Shown here piece after piece: positions 1-7,365 of a stretch of DNA of 20,142 nucleotides (position 1 is its first letter; every line of letters begins with the position of its first letter). This stretch comes from Clostridia bacterium (lineage in GTDB: Bacteria; Bacillota; Clostridia; Christensenellales; Aristaeellaceae): positions 1 through 20,142 of the forward strand of contig JAEDGL010000031.1 in the NCBI GenBank assembly GCA_016297535.1, given 5' to 3'. The notes beneath the pieces are model-generated. The model did no database searches, had not been told where the DNA came from, and saw only the letters and a program-made list of their open reading frames with translations. The position numbers and the translations under genes were made by a program.

Positions 1-742
1 TGTCCTCATGCAGCACGCTTGCGCCCATGTAGCTCAGCTCGCGCAGCTCGCGGTAGGTAACGTTGCTGATGGCCTTGGCCTGGGGCACAATGCGAGGATC
101 AGCCATGAGAAAGCCGCTGACATCGGTCCAGTTTTCGTACATCTCCGCCCTGGCGGCGCGGGCTACGATGGCGCCGCTGATATCGCTTCCGCCGCGGCTG
201 AAGGTGTGGATTTTTTCCTCCAGGCTGCCGTAAAAGCCGGGGATAACCGCCTTCTGCGTATACTTGAGCAGCGCGGTGAGCGCGTCGTTGGTGCGCTCGC
301 TGTTGAAGGTGCCATCCTTATTGAAAAAGATAAAATCCTTGGGATCCAGAAACGTAAAGCCGAGGTAATCGGCCAGCAGCAGGCCGTTGAGATACTCGCC
401 GCGGCTGGCGCAGTAATCATCCGTCGCCCCTGCGGCGATATCGCGCTGCACCTCATCCAGATATTGGTTGATATCAATTTTCAGGTTCAGATCGCTGGCG
501 ATTTCGCAGTAGCGCCGGCGGATTTGCGCAAAAGTGGCGGAAAAATCCTGACCGTTACGCTGCTCGCGATGAGCCTTGTACAGCAGATCCGTCACCTTGT
601 CGTCTCCATCGAAACGGCGGCCGGGTGCGCTTGGCACCACATAGCAGCGGCGGGGATCCGCATCCAGGATGGACTTTACCTTTTGAAACTGCCTGGCGTC
701 GGCCAGCGAGCTGCCGCCGAACTTGGTTACAATCTTGCCCAT
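1..742 (-). CDS. lysC: Aspartate kinase, 3' end beyond the window
   Basis: Phosphorylates L-aspartate with ATP, the first step of the aspartate pathway to lysine, threonine, methionine and diaminopimelate, in the cytoplasm. The visible 247 residues open with the family signature KFGGSSLAD (residues 6-14). They continue with VPSAPGRRFDGDDKVTDLL, FSRGGSDISGA and, at the cut edge, GASVLHED, all typical of the amino-acid kinase domain in the clostridial form. The C-terminal ACT regulatory domains would lie beyond base 1. The start at 742 was chosen because the GGAAGGA site lies about 12 bases upstream. An in-frame ATG at 754 directly abuts that site and is the alternative. The gene has its own promoter (805-833) and a leader of only about 40-55 bases, so there is no room for a lysine riboswitch. 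Family identification is firm. Confidence 0.93.
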   Translation of the reverse strand, partial: MGKIVTKFGGSSLADARQFQKVKSILDADPRRCYVVPSAPGRRFDGDDKVTDLLYKAHREQRNGQDFSATFAQIRRRYCEIASDLNLKIDINQYLDEVQRDIAAGATDDYCASRGEYLNGLLLADYLGFTFLDPKDFIFFNKDGTFNSERTNDALTALLKYTQKAVIPGFYGSLEEKIHTFSRGGSDISGAIVARAARAEMYENWTDVSGFLMADPRIVPQAKAISNVTYRELRELSYMGASVLHED

Positions 743-804
743 TGATTTACTCATTCCTTCCCGGGTGTGCGCAATTGGGAAAAATGCAGTTTGCGCAGAA
801 TATT

Positions 805-833
805 ATTCTATTCCAAAGCGGATAGGAAGTCAA
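805..833 (-). promoter_or_regulatory. Sigma-A-type promoter for aspartate kinase
   Basis: On the minus strand TTGACT (833-828), a 17-base spacer and TAGAAT (810-805) match the vegetative consensus at 5 of 6 positions each. Transcription would begin near 798, giving a short leader before the kinase start. The site lies just downstream of the preceding operon's terminator, which makes the kinase a separate transcription unit. Confidence 0.72.
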
Positions 834-853
834 TCCCATCCCCAAGCAGGGAA

Positions 854-885
854 AACCATCCCGGAAAAGAAGTTCCGGGATGGTT
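854..885 (-). terminator. Rho-independent terminator after the GNAT gene
   Basis: A perfect 13-bp stem (854-866 with 873-885) has a 6-base loop. On the minus strand it is followed by a short U run (the A run at 852-855). It begins 5 bases after the acetyltransferase stop codon and closes the leftward operon. Confidence 0.8.
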
Positions 886-889
886 CAGA

Positions 890-1456
890 TTATGCATTTT
901 CATCCGGGGCGGTGCGGCGGGAAAGGTATTCCTCCCGCAGCAGGCTCATCACGCCCACATCGGCAAAGCGGCCGTCCGCCCAGAACGCATGGCGCTTGAC
1001 GCCCTCCAGCGTAAACCCGGCCTTTTGATAGCAGGCAAGCGCCGCAGCGTTTTCCATGCACACTTCCATTTCCAGCCGCTCCAGGCCAAGATTGCAAAAG
1101 GCAAAGCGCTCAAACAGCCCCAGCGCCTCCTGCCCGTAGCCCTGTCCGCGTTTTTGGGCACTGGCGATGAGCAGGCCGATTTCCCCCTGCCTCAGCCGCC
1201 AGTCCACACGGTACATATCCAATTGGCCAAGATAGCTTTCATCCGCCAGATCGGCAATCACAAAGTTATAGGCGTTTGGGCTGCTTTGCAGCATGCGGCT
1301 AACGTACTCCTGTACATCCACCGCCGTCTGGGGCGGCCAGAAGCGCGTGGACATCCACCGCGTGGTGGCTTCATCGTTGATCCAGGCGGAGATGGGGGCA
1401 AAATCCTCCGACCGGTACTCGCGCAGCAGGATACGCCTTCCCTTGAGCGTGGGCAT
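890..1456 (-). CDS. GNAT-family N-acetyltransferase (RimJ/RimL-like)
   Basis: Predicted to move an acetyl group from acetyl-CoA to an amine. RimJ/RimL relatives act on protein N-termini, but many others have small-molecule targets, so the substrate is unknown. The 188-residue protein has the usual length. It starts LKGRRILLREYRSEDF, as in the Acetyltransf_3 group, and carries the acetyl-CoA pyrophosphate loop QKRGQGYGQEAL near residues 111-122. After that come the family blocks LERLEMEV, N-x-AALACYQKAGF and EGVKRHAFWADGRFADV. It starts 3 bases after the DUF1292 stop and is the last gene of the leftward operon, just before a strong terminator. It is not a usual member of the ireB-ruvX cluster and may only share the transcript. 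Confidence 0.87.
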   Translation of the reverse strand: MPTLKGRRILLREYRSEDFAPISAWINDEATTRWMSTRFWPPQTAVDVQEYVSRMLQSSPNAYNFVIADLADESYLGQLDMYRVDWRLRQGEIGLLIASAQKRGQGYGQEALGLFERFAFCNLGLERLEMEVCMENAAALACYQKAGFTLEGVKRHAFWADGRFADVGVMSLLREEYLSRRTAPDENA

Positions 1457-1459
1457 GGA

Positions 1460-1777
1460 TTACTCCTCGTCGCCGTCCAGCAGCTCCAGCTCCACGCCGG
1501 CTGCTTCGTCTTCCTCATCCATGATGGCCATGCACTTGTCAAACACGGCGTTAAACTCCGCCTCGTCCTCGATGGTGGCGTACACATCCTCGCCGCTTTC
1601 CTCATCCTGAATAATTTTGAGGATGATGGCTTCGCCCTCCCGGCAGTCGTCGGTATCCTCGGTGGCTTCCAGCACGATATAGTAGTTGCCCTCGTGCTCC
1701 ACGGTCATGAGATGCTCAAAGTTTACGTCGTTGCCGTTTTCATCCTGAAGCTGAATCAGATTGTTGTTTTCTTCCAT
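1460..1777 (-). CDS. DUF1292 (YrzB-like) acidic protein
   Basis: A 105-residue, very acidic protein of the DUF1292 family. The biochemical function is unknown, but the family is conserved in Firmicutes directly after ruvX. The pattern IQLQDENGNDVNFEHLMTVE, then YYIVLEA and a C-terminal acidic stretch, is typical. The start at 1777 is supported by an AGAGGA site about 7 bases upstream. A longer in-frame reading from 1816 only extends into the ruvX coding sequence. The start lies inside the end of ruvX (22-base overlap), which suggests translational coupling. Its position after ireB and ruvX matches the yrzL-yrrK-yrzB order of Bacillus. Confidence 0.85.
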   Translation of the reverse strand: MEENNNLIQLQDENGNDVNFEHLMTVEHEGNYYIVLEATEDTDDCREGEAIILKIIQDEESGEDVYATIEDEAEFNAVFDKCMAIMDEEDEAAGVELELLDGDEE

Positions 1778-2211
1778 GGTTCGTCCTCTTTCTGCCGGCT
1801 CTGCGAGGCCAGCCATTGTTCCAGAATGACCGCCGCTGCCAGCTTGTCCACATACAGCCTGCGGTCTTCGCGGCGTACATTGCCGCCAATCAGTACCTGT
1901 TCCGCCGTAACGGTGGTCATCCGTTCATCCTGATAGGATACGTTCAGGCCCATTTTTTCCTGCAGCACGCGGCCAAAATCCTGCGCCTTCTGCGCCTGTG
2001 CGCCCAGCGTACCGTCCATGTTTAGCGGAAGCCCCAGCACCACCCGGTTTGTCTCATAACGGTCGCACAGCGCCTTCACATACCGGCTGTCCGGGCCGTA
2101 GCCCACGCGGCGGTACACCTCCAGCGGCTGCGCAATGGCGCCTGTGGGATCGCTGACCGCCACCCCGATGCGCACATCGCCCACATCCAGCGCAATCACA
2201 CGCCCGGCCAT
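1756..2211 (-). CDS. ruvX: RuvX/YqgF family putative Holliday junction resolvase
   Basis: An RNase H-fold nuclease of 151 residues, normal length for the family. It was named a pre-Holliday-junction resolvase and has also been linked to 16S rRNA 5' processing (YqgF). Visible blocks are the first catalytic strand VIALDVGDVRIGVAVSDP near the N-terminus, VVLGLPLNMDGTLG in the middle, then YQDERMTTVTAEQVL, and the C-terminal KLAAAVILEQWL. These provide the acidic residues expected of the active site. The start at 2211 places the first strand at residue 5. The codon follows the ireB stop after a single base, so the two genes are probably translated together. The 3' end overlaps the DUF1292 gene by 22 bases. 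Confidence 0.92.
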   Translation of the reverse strand: MAGRVIALDVGDVRIGVAVSDPTGAIAQPLEVYRRVGYGPDSRYVKALCDRYETNRVVLGLPLNMDGTLGAQAQKAQDFGRVLQEKMGLNVSYQDERMTTVTAEQVLIGGNVRREDRRLYVDKLAAAVILEQWLASQSRQKEDEPWKKTTI

Positions 2212-2212
2212 C

Positions 2213-2473
2213 TCAGCTGTCCAGCCCCTGCAGGTACACCCGCACAAGCTCCTCCATGATTTCGTCGCGCTCCAGGCGGCAGATCATGCTGCGTGCCTGT
2301 GCGTAGCTGGTGATGTAGGTGGGATCGCCGGAGATCAGGTAGCCTGTCAATTGGGTCACGGGATCGTAGCCCTTGGCCTGCAGGGCGCGGTACACATGCG
2401 CAAGGATGGAGCTGGCATCGCTGCCGGCATCCACGATCGGCGAAAACTTCGTCGTTCCGTTCAAATCCGTCAT
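2213..2473 (-). CDS. ireB: IreB-family regulatory phosphoprotein (UPF0297)
   Basis: An 86-residue protein of the IreB/YrzL family. In Enterococcus, IreB is a threonine-phosphorylated substrate of the membrane kinase IreK and affects cephalosporin tolerance; that role is known for the family, not shown here. Family hallmarks are the Thr-containing N-terminus (TDLNGTTKF), a central AKGYDPVTQLTGYLISGDP, and the conserved C-terminal RDEIMEELVRVYL. The start at 2473 follows a strong AGAGGAGGAA site at good spacing. The longer in-frame extension to 2545 runs through the promoter region and is rejected. A promoter lies just upstream (2513-2541), and ruvX follows after one base. Confidence 0.93.
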   Translation of the reverse strand: MTDLNGTTKFSPIVDAGSDASSILAHVYRALQAKGYDPVTQLTGYLISGDPTYITSYAQARSMICRLERDEIMEELVRVYLQGLDS

Positions 2474-2512
2474 GGCAGATTCCTCCTCTTCCCCCTGAGG
2501 GAATACACATCC

Positions 2513-2541
2513 ATTATACACCAGTTTTCCCGCTTTGAAAA
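2513..2541 (-). promoter_or_regulatory. Probable promoter for ireB-ruvX-DUF1292-GNAT
   Basis: On the minus strand TTTTCA (2541-2536), 17 bases and a perfect TATAAT (2518-2513) lie in the gap between the permease gene and ireB. The -35 element is weak (4 of 6). Transcription would start near 2506, giving a leader of about 33 bases. Readthrough from the upstream permease is also possible. Confidence 0.55.
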
Positions 2542-2571
2542 GCATTTGTTACAGATGCCGGCAACTGGAAA

Positions 2572-3615
2572 TCATCCCCTTTGCGGGGGGATATACAAAA
2601 GCGCCACGCGTACTGCCGCGCGCACGCACAGAACCAGCGGCACCGAGAGCAGAATGCCCGCCATCCCCGCCGCCGAGCCGCCCAGCAGAATGCACAGGAT
2701 AACCGCTGCGGGATGCAGCCGCGTGGTCTGGCTGATAAGCCTGGGCGCAAGCGCGCTGCCCTCCACCTGCTGCACCGCCACCACCACGCCCAGTGCCCAC
2801 AGCGTGCGCCAAATTCCCTGGGGCAACGAAAAAAGGGCCACCAGCACGCCGCCGATCACCGGCCCCACGTAGGGAATCAGCTCCAGAACGCCCATTGCCA
2901 CGCCCAGCGCAAGCCATGCGGGTACGCCGCAAAACAGAAGCCCCACCGCCGTAAGCGCGCCCACAATGGCGCTGAGCATCAGCTGGCCGCGCAGATAGCC
3001 CGCCGTTTCCCGGCGCATTTCCCGCAAAATGCGCACGCAAGGCTGCCGCCATCCAACCGGCAAAAGCATGATCAGCCGCCGGGATAGCGCACGCCTGTCC
3101 CGCAGAAAATAAAACCCGAACACCGGCGCCAGCAGCCACTGTGCGGCGCCGCCCGCCATGCCGCGCAAACGGCTGACCACGGATGGAATCATCGCGCCCA
3201 GTGCATCCTGCGCGCGGGAAAGCAGTGTCGACTGCGTTTGCGTATTCAGAACTGTGATTCCATGCTGCGCAAGCGATGCCTGCACCCGTGCGCTCCAATC
3301 CCCCACCGCTTTCCACAGCCCCGGCAGCAGGGAGGTCAGCTGGCGGAACTGCTGTATCAGCGCGGGCAGCAGCCAGAAAAGTGCCGCAACCAGCGCCGCG
3401 TTCAGCGTGGCAATGGACAGCGCGGCTGCCGTACCGCCAGAGAAGCGCTTTTCCAGCCGTTTCATCACAGGCAGCGCGGCCAGCGCTGCAAGCATGCCCA
3501 GAAACAGCTGCTTTGCCGCCAGCCATACCAGCGCCCTGCCCCACCACAAAACGGCGGCCGCTGCCAGCGCGCCGGCCAGCAGCCATCGCTTTGTTCTTTT
3601 CTGTGCATGCTGCAT
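2572..3615 (-). CDS. AI-2E-type (YdiK/YrrI-like) membrane permease
   Basis: A polytopic membrane protein of 347 residues, the usual size of the AI-2E transporter family. Family members are variously tied to quorum-signal export or Na+/H+ exchange, so the substrate is unknown. It has N-terminal hydrophobic segments (about residues 12-50 and 65-85), then the soluble segment typical of the family. The signature block GVPAWLALGVAMGVLELIPYVGPVIGG follows, and the last helices carry VVAVQQVEGSALAPRLI and LHPAAVILCILLGG. The start at 3615 (MQHAQKRTKRW) follows a GGGGGAG site. A longer in-frame reading to 3837 overlaps the small upstream gene and is rejected. In Bacillus a homologue (yrrI) sits beside alaS and this same cluster. 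Here alaS is not between the permease and ireB. Confidence 0.9.
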   Translation of the reverse strand: MQHAQKRTKRWLLAGALAAAAVLWWGRALVWLAAKQLFLGMLAALAALPVMKRLEKRFSGGTAAALSIATLNAALVAALFWLLPALIQQFRQLTSLLPGLWKAVGDWSARVQASLAQHGITVLNTQTQSTLLSRAQDALGAMIPSVVSRLRGMAGGAAQWLLAPVFGFYFLRDRRALSRRLIMLLPVGWRQPCVRILREMRRETAGYLRGQLMLSAIVGALTAVGLLFCGVPAWLALGVAMGVLELIPYVGPVIGGVLVALFSLPQGIWRTLWALGVVVAVQQVEGSALAPRLISQTTRLHPAAVILCILLGGSAAGMAGILLSVPLVLCVRAAVRVALLYIPPQRG

Positions 3616-3674
3616 GCAAACGCTCCCCCGTTCAAACGGATGCGAGGGAGGCAGTGCTCCTCCCCCGCTGCAAG

Positions 3675-3818
3675 TTACCAGCTCTTCGCGATCCTGATCA
3701 TCCTGTCCACCTGGCGCTGGGCCTGACGCTTCCACTTCTGGTTGCCGGGCATCATCATGGCGCCCGCGCCCACCGCGAAGCCGATCATACCGGCCGCGGC
3801 CGTTTTGAGCATGCTCAT
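3675..3818 (-). CDS. 47-residue small membrane protein, unknown function
   Basis: A short protein with one hydrophobic N-terminal segment (LKTAAAGMIGFAVGAGAMMM, residues 4-23) followed by a basic tail (QKWKRQAQRQVDRMIRIAK). It looks like a single-pass or membrane-associated peptide with its positive end in the cytoplasm. I do not recognise a named family; it resembles YtxH-type small proteins only in general layout. The start at 3818 overlaps the stop of the PRC-barrel gene as ATGA and is preceded by AGGAGGACGGTCA, an excellent ribosome binding site. This strongly supports real translation and coupling. A second in-frame ATG lies two codons later (3812). The permease gene follows after about 60 bases. 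Confidence 0.75.
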   Translation of the reverse strand: MSMLKTAAAGMIGFAVGAGAMMMPGNQKWKRQAQRQVDRMIRIAKSW

Positions 3819-4300
3819 TGACCGTCCTCCTCTCCAAGCTGTGTCAGTAGCTGCGCCCACGTAAGCAGCTGCGGCACCACCACCTCGCCCGGTTCGCCAT
3901 CGCCGTTCACCCGGCACACGGGCGCATAGGCGCAGCGTCCCATCAGCCGGTACACAGGCCCCTGCGAAACTTCCAGCGCGGCCACCGCCAGCGTATCGCT
4001 GCGGATGAGCACATCGCTCACCTCGCCCGCACAGCCGCCCGTGGTGAAAACGGCGCGGCGGATGGATTGCGGCTCGGCTTCCGGCATGCGCACGGGACGT
4101 CTGTCCAGCACCACGCTGTACTGCCCCGCCAGCAGCACGCTCTCCCCCGGCGACCACCTTGCGGCACCGATGCCCTTGCGCACCACCAGCCCGTGCAAAC
4201 GCATGCCCTGCACATCCGCCACCGCGCGTTCCACATATCCCATCTGCCGGTCGCGCCACACCACCGGCAGGCCTGTCAGCCGGTTGAGGCTGGTGAGCAT
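3815..4300 (-). CDS. PRC-barrel domain protein (YrrD-like)
   Basis: A 161-residue soluble protein with PRC-barrel features. The N-terminus TSLNRLTGLPVVWRDRQMGYVERAVAD (starting about residue 3) has the typical strand order ending in a hydrophobic G-x2-V. A second related half begins near residue 83, at IRRAVFTTGGCAGEVSDVLIR. PRC barrels occur in the RNA-processing factor RimM, photosynthetic reaction centres and sporulation-linked proteins such as YlmC; the role here is unknown. Bacillus yrrD is also found near the yrrI-alaS-yrzL region, so the context fits. The start at 4300 follows AAGGAAG at suitable spacing. Longer in-frame starts at 4366 and 4327 lack such a site. The stop overlaps the next gene by 4 bases. 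Confidence 0.8.
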   Translation of the reverse strand: MLTSLNRLTGLPVVWRDRQMGYVERAVADVQGMRLHGLVVRKGIGAARWSPGESVLLAGQYSVVLDRRPVRMPEAEPQSIRRAVFTTGGCAGEVSDVLIRSDTLAVAALEVSQGPVYRLMGRCAYAPVCRVNGDGEPGEVVVPQLLTWAQLLTQLGEEDGQ

Positions 4301-4615
4301 GCCGCCACTTCCTTTCCATTGACGCATGGCTATCCTGCCCGTTTTGACCGCGGTATTCGCAAGCAAAGCATGGCAGCGTCGGAAAGATTAATGCAATCTG
4401 CTGTTTCTTTTTTCCAGCCGCACCGGGCTGATTTGCTTTTCGCGCCTGCCTTTGCCGTTTGGCGTTCTGGATTCATTCTCCATTTTCTTTCCGTATTCTT
4501 CCTTAAGCGGAATTCATTGGCATTGAAGGCGGCACGGAACCCCCTTCCCCGTTCGTAGGATGATCGAAAGGCAGCAGGCATCGCCTGTGCCGTACAACAA
4601 AGGAGGTATCCCCTT
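4301..4615. other. Divergent intergenic region with no identified gene
   Basis: About 315 bases separate the leftward PRC-barrel operon from the rightward SH3 gene. Both must be transcribed from here, but I found no convincing paired -35/-10 elements on either strand. Only a small reading frame on the minus strand and the SH3 ribosome binding site at its right edge stand out. Confidence 0.5.
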
Positions 4616-5542
4616 ATGCAAAAGACCCATTCCTACAAAAGATGCCTCCGGGCAGCCGCTTTCACGCTGGCCATGGCGATCCCCATGAGTGGTCTGGCCG
4701 AGAGCTACAAGGTTGTTACCGGCGGCGCGCTCAATCTGCGCAAGGAACCCTCTATGAAATCCGGCGTCATTCACCAGTACCCCAGCGGCACCTGGATGAC
4801 GGTGCTGAGCGAAGAGGGCGAATGGAGCAAGGTGGAAGTCGGCGGCAATACCGGCTACGTCATGAGCAAGTTCCTGTCCAATAGCAATTCGGACAGCACC
4901 CTCTACGTACGTACCAACACCGGCCGCGGCCTGAACCTGCGCGACATGCCCAGCCTGGAGGGCAACATCATCACCAGCTTCAAGCCCGGCACCGCCGTCA
5001 AGGTGCTTGTGCGCGGCGCAGGCTGGCACAAGGTAAGCGTTGGCGACCAGGTGGGCTACATGAACGCCCAGTTCCTCTCCGGCAGCGCCTCCGGCGGCAG
5101 CAGCAGCTCCTCCAAAACCGGCACCGTCAGCAATCCCGGCGCCAACCAGGTTCTGCTGCTGCGTGAAACCGCCTCTACCGATGCCCGTGTGCTTGGCTAC
5201 TTTGGCAACGGCACAAAGGTGACCATTCACGGCGAGGAGGGCGATTTCTACAAGGTGACCGTCGGCGGCAAGAAGGGCTACATGATGAAAAAGTTCATCA
5301 AGCTCAACAGCTCTTCTTCCTCCACCCTGCCCGCCACCCCCTTTGCCGCGGAGCTTGTAAACCCCAACGGCAACAGCATCGTCAACTTCCGCACCGCGCC
5401 CGGCCTTTCCTCCCCCATCATCAAGGCGCACAGGGTTGGCACCCAGATCAACGTTCTTGAAGTGGGCGAAACCTGGTGCAAGGCCGAGATTGACGGCGTA
5501 ACCGGCTATGTTAGCCGTTACTTCTTCAAGATCTCCAGGTAA
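4616..5542 (+). CDS. Secreted protein with four bacterial SH3 repeats
   Basis: A 308-residue exported protein built almost entirely of SH3b (SH3_3) repeats, which commonly bind peptidoglycan or other wall components. A signal peptide with basic start (KTHSYKRCLR), hydrophobic core and likely cleavage after GLA (near residue 28) comes first. The repeats lie at about residues 30-88, 95-153, 168-232 and 245-308. The first two carry the ALNLR or GLNLRDMPS motif, the fourth carries NFRTAPG, and all carry G-YV/YM near their ends. A Ser-rich linker (SGSASGGSSSSSKTG) separates repeats two and three, and another (SSSSS) separates three and four. No catalytic domain is present, so it is a wall-binding or adaptor protein, not a hydrolase. 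The start has a near-perfect AAAGGAGGT site 8 bases upstream. Confidence 0.88.
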   Translation: MQKTHSYKRCLRAAAFTLAMAIPMSGLAESYKVVTGGALNLRKEPSMKSGVIHQYPSGTWMTVLSEEGEWSKVEVGGNTGYVMSKFLSNSNSDSTLYVRTNTGRGLNLRDMPSLEGNIITSFKPGTAVKVLVRGAGWHKVSVGDQVGYMNAQFLSGSASGGSSSSSKTGTVSNPGANQVLLLRETASTDARVLGYFGNGTKVTIHGEEGDFYKVTVGGKKGYMMKKFIKLNSSSSSTLPATPFAAELVNPNGNSIVNFRTAPGLSSPIIKAHRVGTQINVLEVGETWCKAEIDGVTGYVSRYFFKISR

Positions 5543-5571
5543 GCGGAAAGCTTCGTTTGCCCGCAAAACAA

Positions 5572-5805
5572 GGGGCCTGCCGCAGCGTTGTTCTGCGGCA
5601 GGCTCAGCGTGTCGAAAAAGCTCGCTTCGCGATCTTTTCCGACAGAAACTGGCGGAAATGTTTTCGGCAAGGCCGAAAACTCCCCGCCCGCCCGGCAAAG
5701 CCGGGCGATACGAACCAAAGTCAGAGGGGCTGCGGCCCCTCTGACAACTCCCGAAAAGTTTTTCGACAGTCTGGGGCCTGCCGCAGCGTTCTTCTGCGGC
5801 AGGCT
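5572..5805. repeat. Palindrome-rich block with duplicated terminator hairpin
   Basis: A 33-base unit (5572-5604) recurs at 5773-5805 with one mismatch; each copy forms an 11-bp stem with a 7-base loop. Between them sit five hairpins: 5610-5644 (14 of 16 pairs), 5660-5680 (9 bp), 5689-5707 (8 bp), 5720-5745 (11 bp) and a short one at 5752-5765. The inner segment 5610-5768 is bounded by perfect 10-bp inverted ends, TGTCGAAAAA. No protein is predicted. The layout resembles a REP/MITE-like noncoding element, but that is inference. Confidence 0.7.
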
Positions 5806-5810
5806 TTTTT
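5776..5810 (+). terminator. Rho-independent terminator (second hairpin copy)
   Basis: An 11-bp GC-rich stem (5776-5786 with 5794-5804) with a 7-base loop is followed by six T's. It would end transcription of the SH3 gene. The first hairpin copy (5575-5603) has no T run and cannot terminate by itself. Confidence 0.8.
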
Positions 5811-5842
5811 ATTATATTGGAGTGGTTTTGGCAAACGATGGC

Positions 5843-7264
5843 TTATTGACCCATCAGCGTAAAGGCGGCAAACTGAAGATGGCCCGAGCCATTAAAGGTA
5901 AAGTACAGCGCGTTAACGCCATCGGGGATCGAAAGATCCACCGCCGTATCGTGCCAAACATTGGCATAGGCAATGGGAATGGACCCCAGCACCGGGCCAT
6001 CCCACGCGGTGCGCACCTCCAGGCAGCCGGTAGCATACCCCTTGGTGCGAACGCTGATTCTTCGAACGCCCCTGCAATCAAAAAACTTGAAGCCTGCGGT
6101 GGCGGTATTGCGCATGTTGGCGATATAACCGGGGTTTTCATCGCCGTCGCCACCCCACTGGGTGATCTTGGGAAAACGATCATCCATCCAGCCCGACCAG
6201 GGCACATAGGTCATTTCTTCCCCGGTAAACAGATTGCAGGCGATGTAGGTTGGGTATTCGCCCTCGCCGCGCAGAGGAGCCACGCTGCCGCAGGAGGTCA
6301 TCTGCGCCTGAAGAATGGAGCCGTCCTGCGCAAAGGACAGCTTCTCAAAGCAGCCCTGGCGGCTGAAATTGGTGCCGTTGGTGTGCCTGTGATAAAACAC
6401 ATACCAGTCGCCGCTGATTTCCACCATGCTGCCATGGTTGTTGGCGGTGTAATAGGCGCATTTCTCGGCGGGCTTGTAGGAATCGATGTGCAAATCCCCG
6501 CTGCTGATAAGGACACCCTGATAGACAAAGCCCCTTGTAGGCTCCTTGCTTGTGGCGTAGCACAGCTCGTGAAACTTGACGGAGGAATAAATAAAGTAGT
6601 ACACATCCTCCTTTTTGCGGATGGAGGAGGCCTCAAAAAACTCATGACCCTCAAAGCCCGTGCCCTGTCCCGTGGTTGAGCTGGGGGCAACAAACACGGG
6701 CGGCTGCACAACGGTCAGCATATCGCCGCCAAGAACGGTGCACATCGCGCCGTGACGGGTTTTGTCGCCCACGCCGCAAAAGCCGGTATACAGATAGGTT
6801 TTTCCTTCTTCGGTCAGCACGCCGGGGTCAAACTGGGGCTCGTCGCCCTCTCCTTCGCCCAGCAGCGTGCCATCCGCATAGTGAACGTAGCCGTAAAACT
6901 GATACTGGCCCGCAGGCGTATCGCAAACAGCCACCGATACCACGCCGCAGTTGCTCAGCACATAGTACAGATAATAGCGTCCGTCCGGACCGACGGTTAC
7001 GTCCGGCGCGTACAGATTGCCCTGAAGATCGACGTTTCTGGGATCCTGATCCTTGCGGTAGATAACACCCTCATAGCGCCAGTCGCCCAAATCGTTCACC
7101 GGCGCGGACCAGCACACATAATCGCCCATGCAGTACACATCGCCATTGAAAAAATCGTGCGAGCCGTACACGTACACGCGTCCGTCAAATACGTACGGTT
7201 CGCCGTCCGGCACATACTCCCATGAGGGCAGATAGGGGTTGACAACCTGCTTGCATTGCTCCAT
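5843..7264 (-). CDS. Glycoside hydrolase family 43 protein
   Basis: A five-bladed beta-propeller glycosidase of 473 residues, of the family that includes beta-xylosidases and alpha-L-arabinofuranosidases; the exact substrate is not readable. The three expected acidic residues are visible. The base is Asp near residue 20 (YVPDGEPYV), the pKa modulator is Asp near 88 (LYAPDVTVG) and the acid is Glu near 211 (HEFFEASSI). The last ~115 residues (from about WSGWMDDRF, ending GHLQFAAFTL) look like a CBM6-type beta-sandwich. There is no signal peptide, so it likely acts in the cytoplasm on imported oligosaccharides. The start at 7264 has an AAGGAGG site about 9 bases upstream; longer readings pass through the promoter region. 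No transporter or other sugar gene is adjacent. Confidence 0.88.
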   Translation of the reverse strand: MEQCKQVVNPYLPSWEYVPDGEPYVFDGRVYVYGSHDFFNGDVYCMGDYVCWSAPVNDLGDWRYEGVIYRKDQDPRNVDLQGNLYAPDVTVGPDGRYYLYYVLSNCGVVSVAVCDTPAGQYQFYGYVHYADGTLLGEGEGDEPQFDPGVLTEEGKTYLYTGFCGVGDKTRHGAMCTVLGGDMLTVVQPPVFVAPSSTTGQGTGFEGHEFFEASSIRKKEDVYYFIYSSVKFHELCYATSKEPTRGFVYQGVLISSGDLHIDSYKPAEKCAYYTANNHGSMVEISGDWYVFYHRHTNGTNFSRQGCFEKLSFAQDGSILQAQMTSCGSVAPLRGEGEYPTYIACNLFTGEEMTYVPWSGWMDDRFPKITQWGGDGDENPGYIANMRNTATAGFKFFDCRGVRRISVRTKGYATGCLEVRTAWDGPVLGSIPIAYANVWHDTAVDLSIPDGVNALYFTFNGSGHLQFAAFTLMGQ

Positions 7265-7300
7265 CGTTTCTCTCCTCCTTTGTTCTCTCGTATCCGCAAA

Positions 7301-7318
7301 CACCGGCTGCGGCCGGTG
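7301..7318 (-). promoter_or_regulatory. Hairpin in the GH43 leader
   Basis: A perfect 7-bp GC-rich stem (7301-7307 with 7312-7318) with a 4-base loop lies between the predicted start of transcription and the ribosome binding site of the GH43 gene. It could slow decay of the message or serve as an operator; no regulator is evident. Confidence 0.4.
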
Positions 7319-7336
7319 GCATTGTACCTGATACCG

Positions 7337-7365
7337 ATTATACAACGCTCCAGGCCGTCCGTCCA
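7337..7365 (-). promoter_or_regulatory. Probable promoter for the GH43 gene
   Basis: On the minus strand TGGACG (7365-7360), 17 bases and a perfect TATAAT (7342-7337). Transcription would begin near 7330, giving a leader of about 65 bases. The -35 matches 4 of 6 consensus positions. Confidence 0.55.

Noticed and set aside
8..745. A long plus-strand ORF opposite aspartate kinase, and similar long antisense frames opposite ppk, the transferases and the dehydrogenase
   Set aside because: These are shadow frames of GC-rich genes; the opposite strand carries the recognised families and ribosome binding sites.
755..804. Lysine riboswitch ahead of aspartate kinase
   Set aside because: The predicted leader is only about 40-55 bases, much shorter than an L box, and no such structure is visible.
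2570..2590. Hairpin at the end of the permease gene as a terminator
   Set aside because: A short stem with a weak T run that overlaps the stop codon; readthrough seems as likely as termination.
4388..4483. A 31-residue basic ORF on the minus strand with a GGAAAG site, in the divergent region
   Set aside because: Too short to judge, no family, and no sign of conservation can be seen from one sequence.
4330..4581. An 83-residue minus-strand ORF over the same divergent region
   Set aside because: No ribosome binding site before its ATG, composition unlike a folded protein, and it covers the space where two promoters should lie.
5572..5810. CRISPR array
   Set aside because: Only two copies of the 33-base unit, 201 bases apart, with hairpins between them, no regular spacers and no cas genes.
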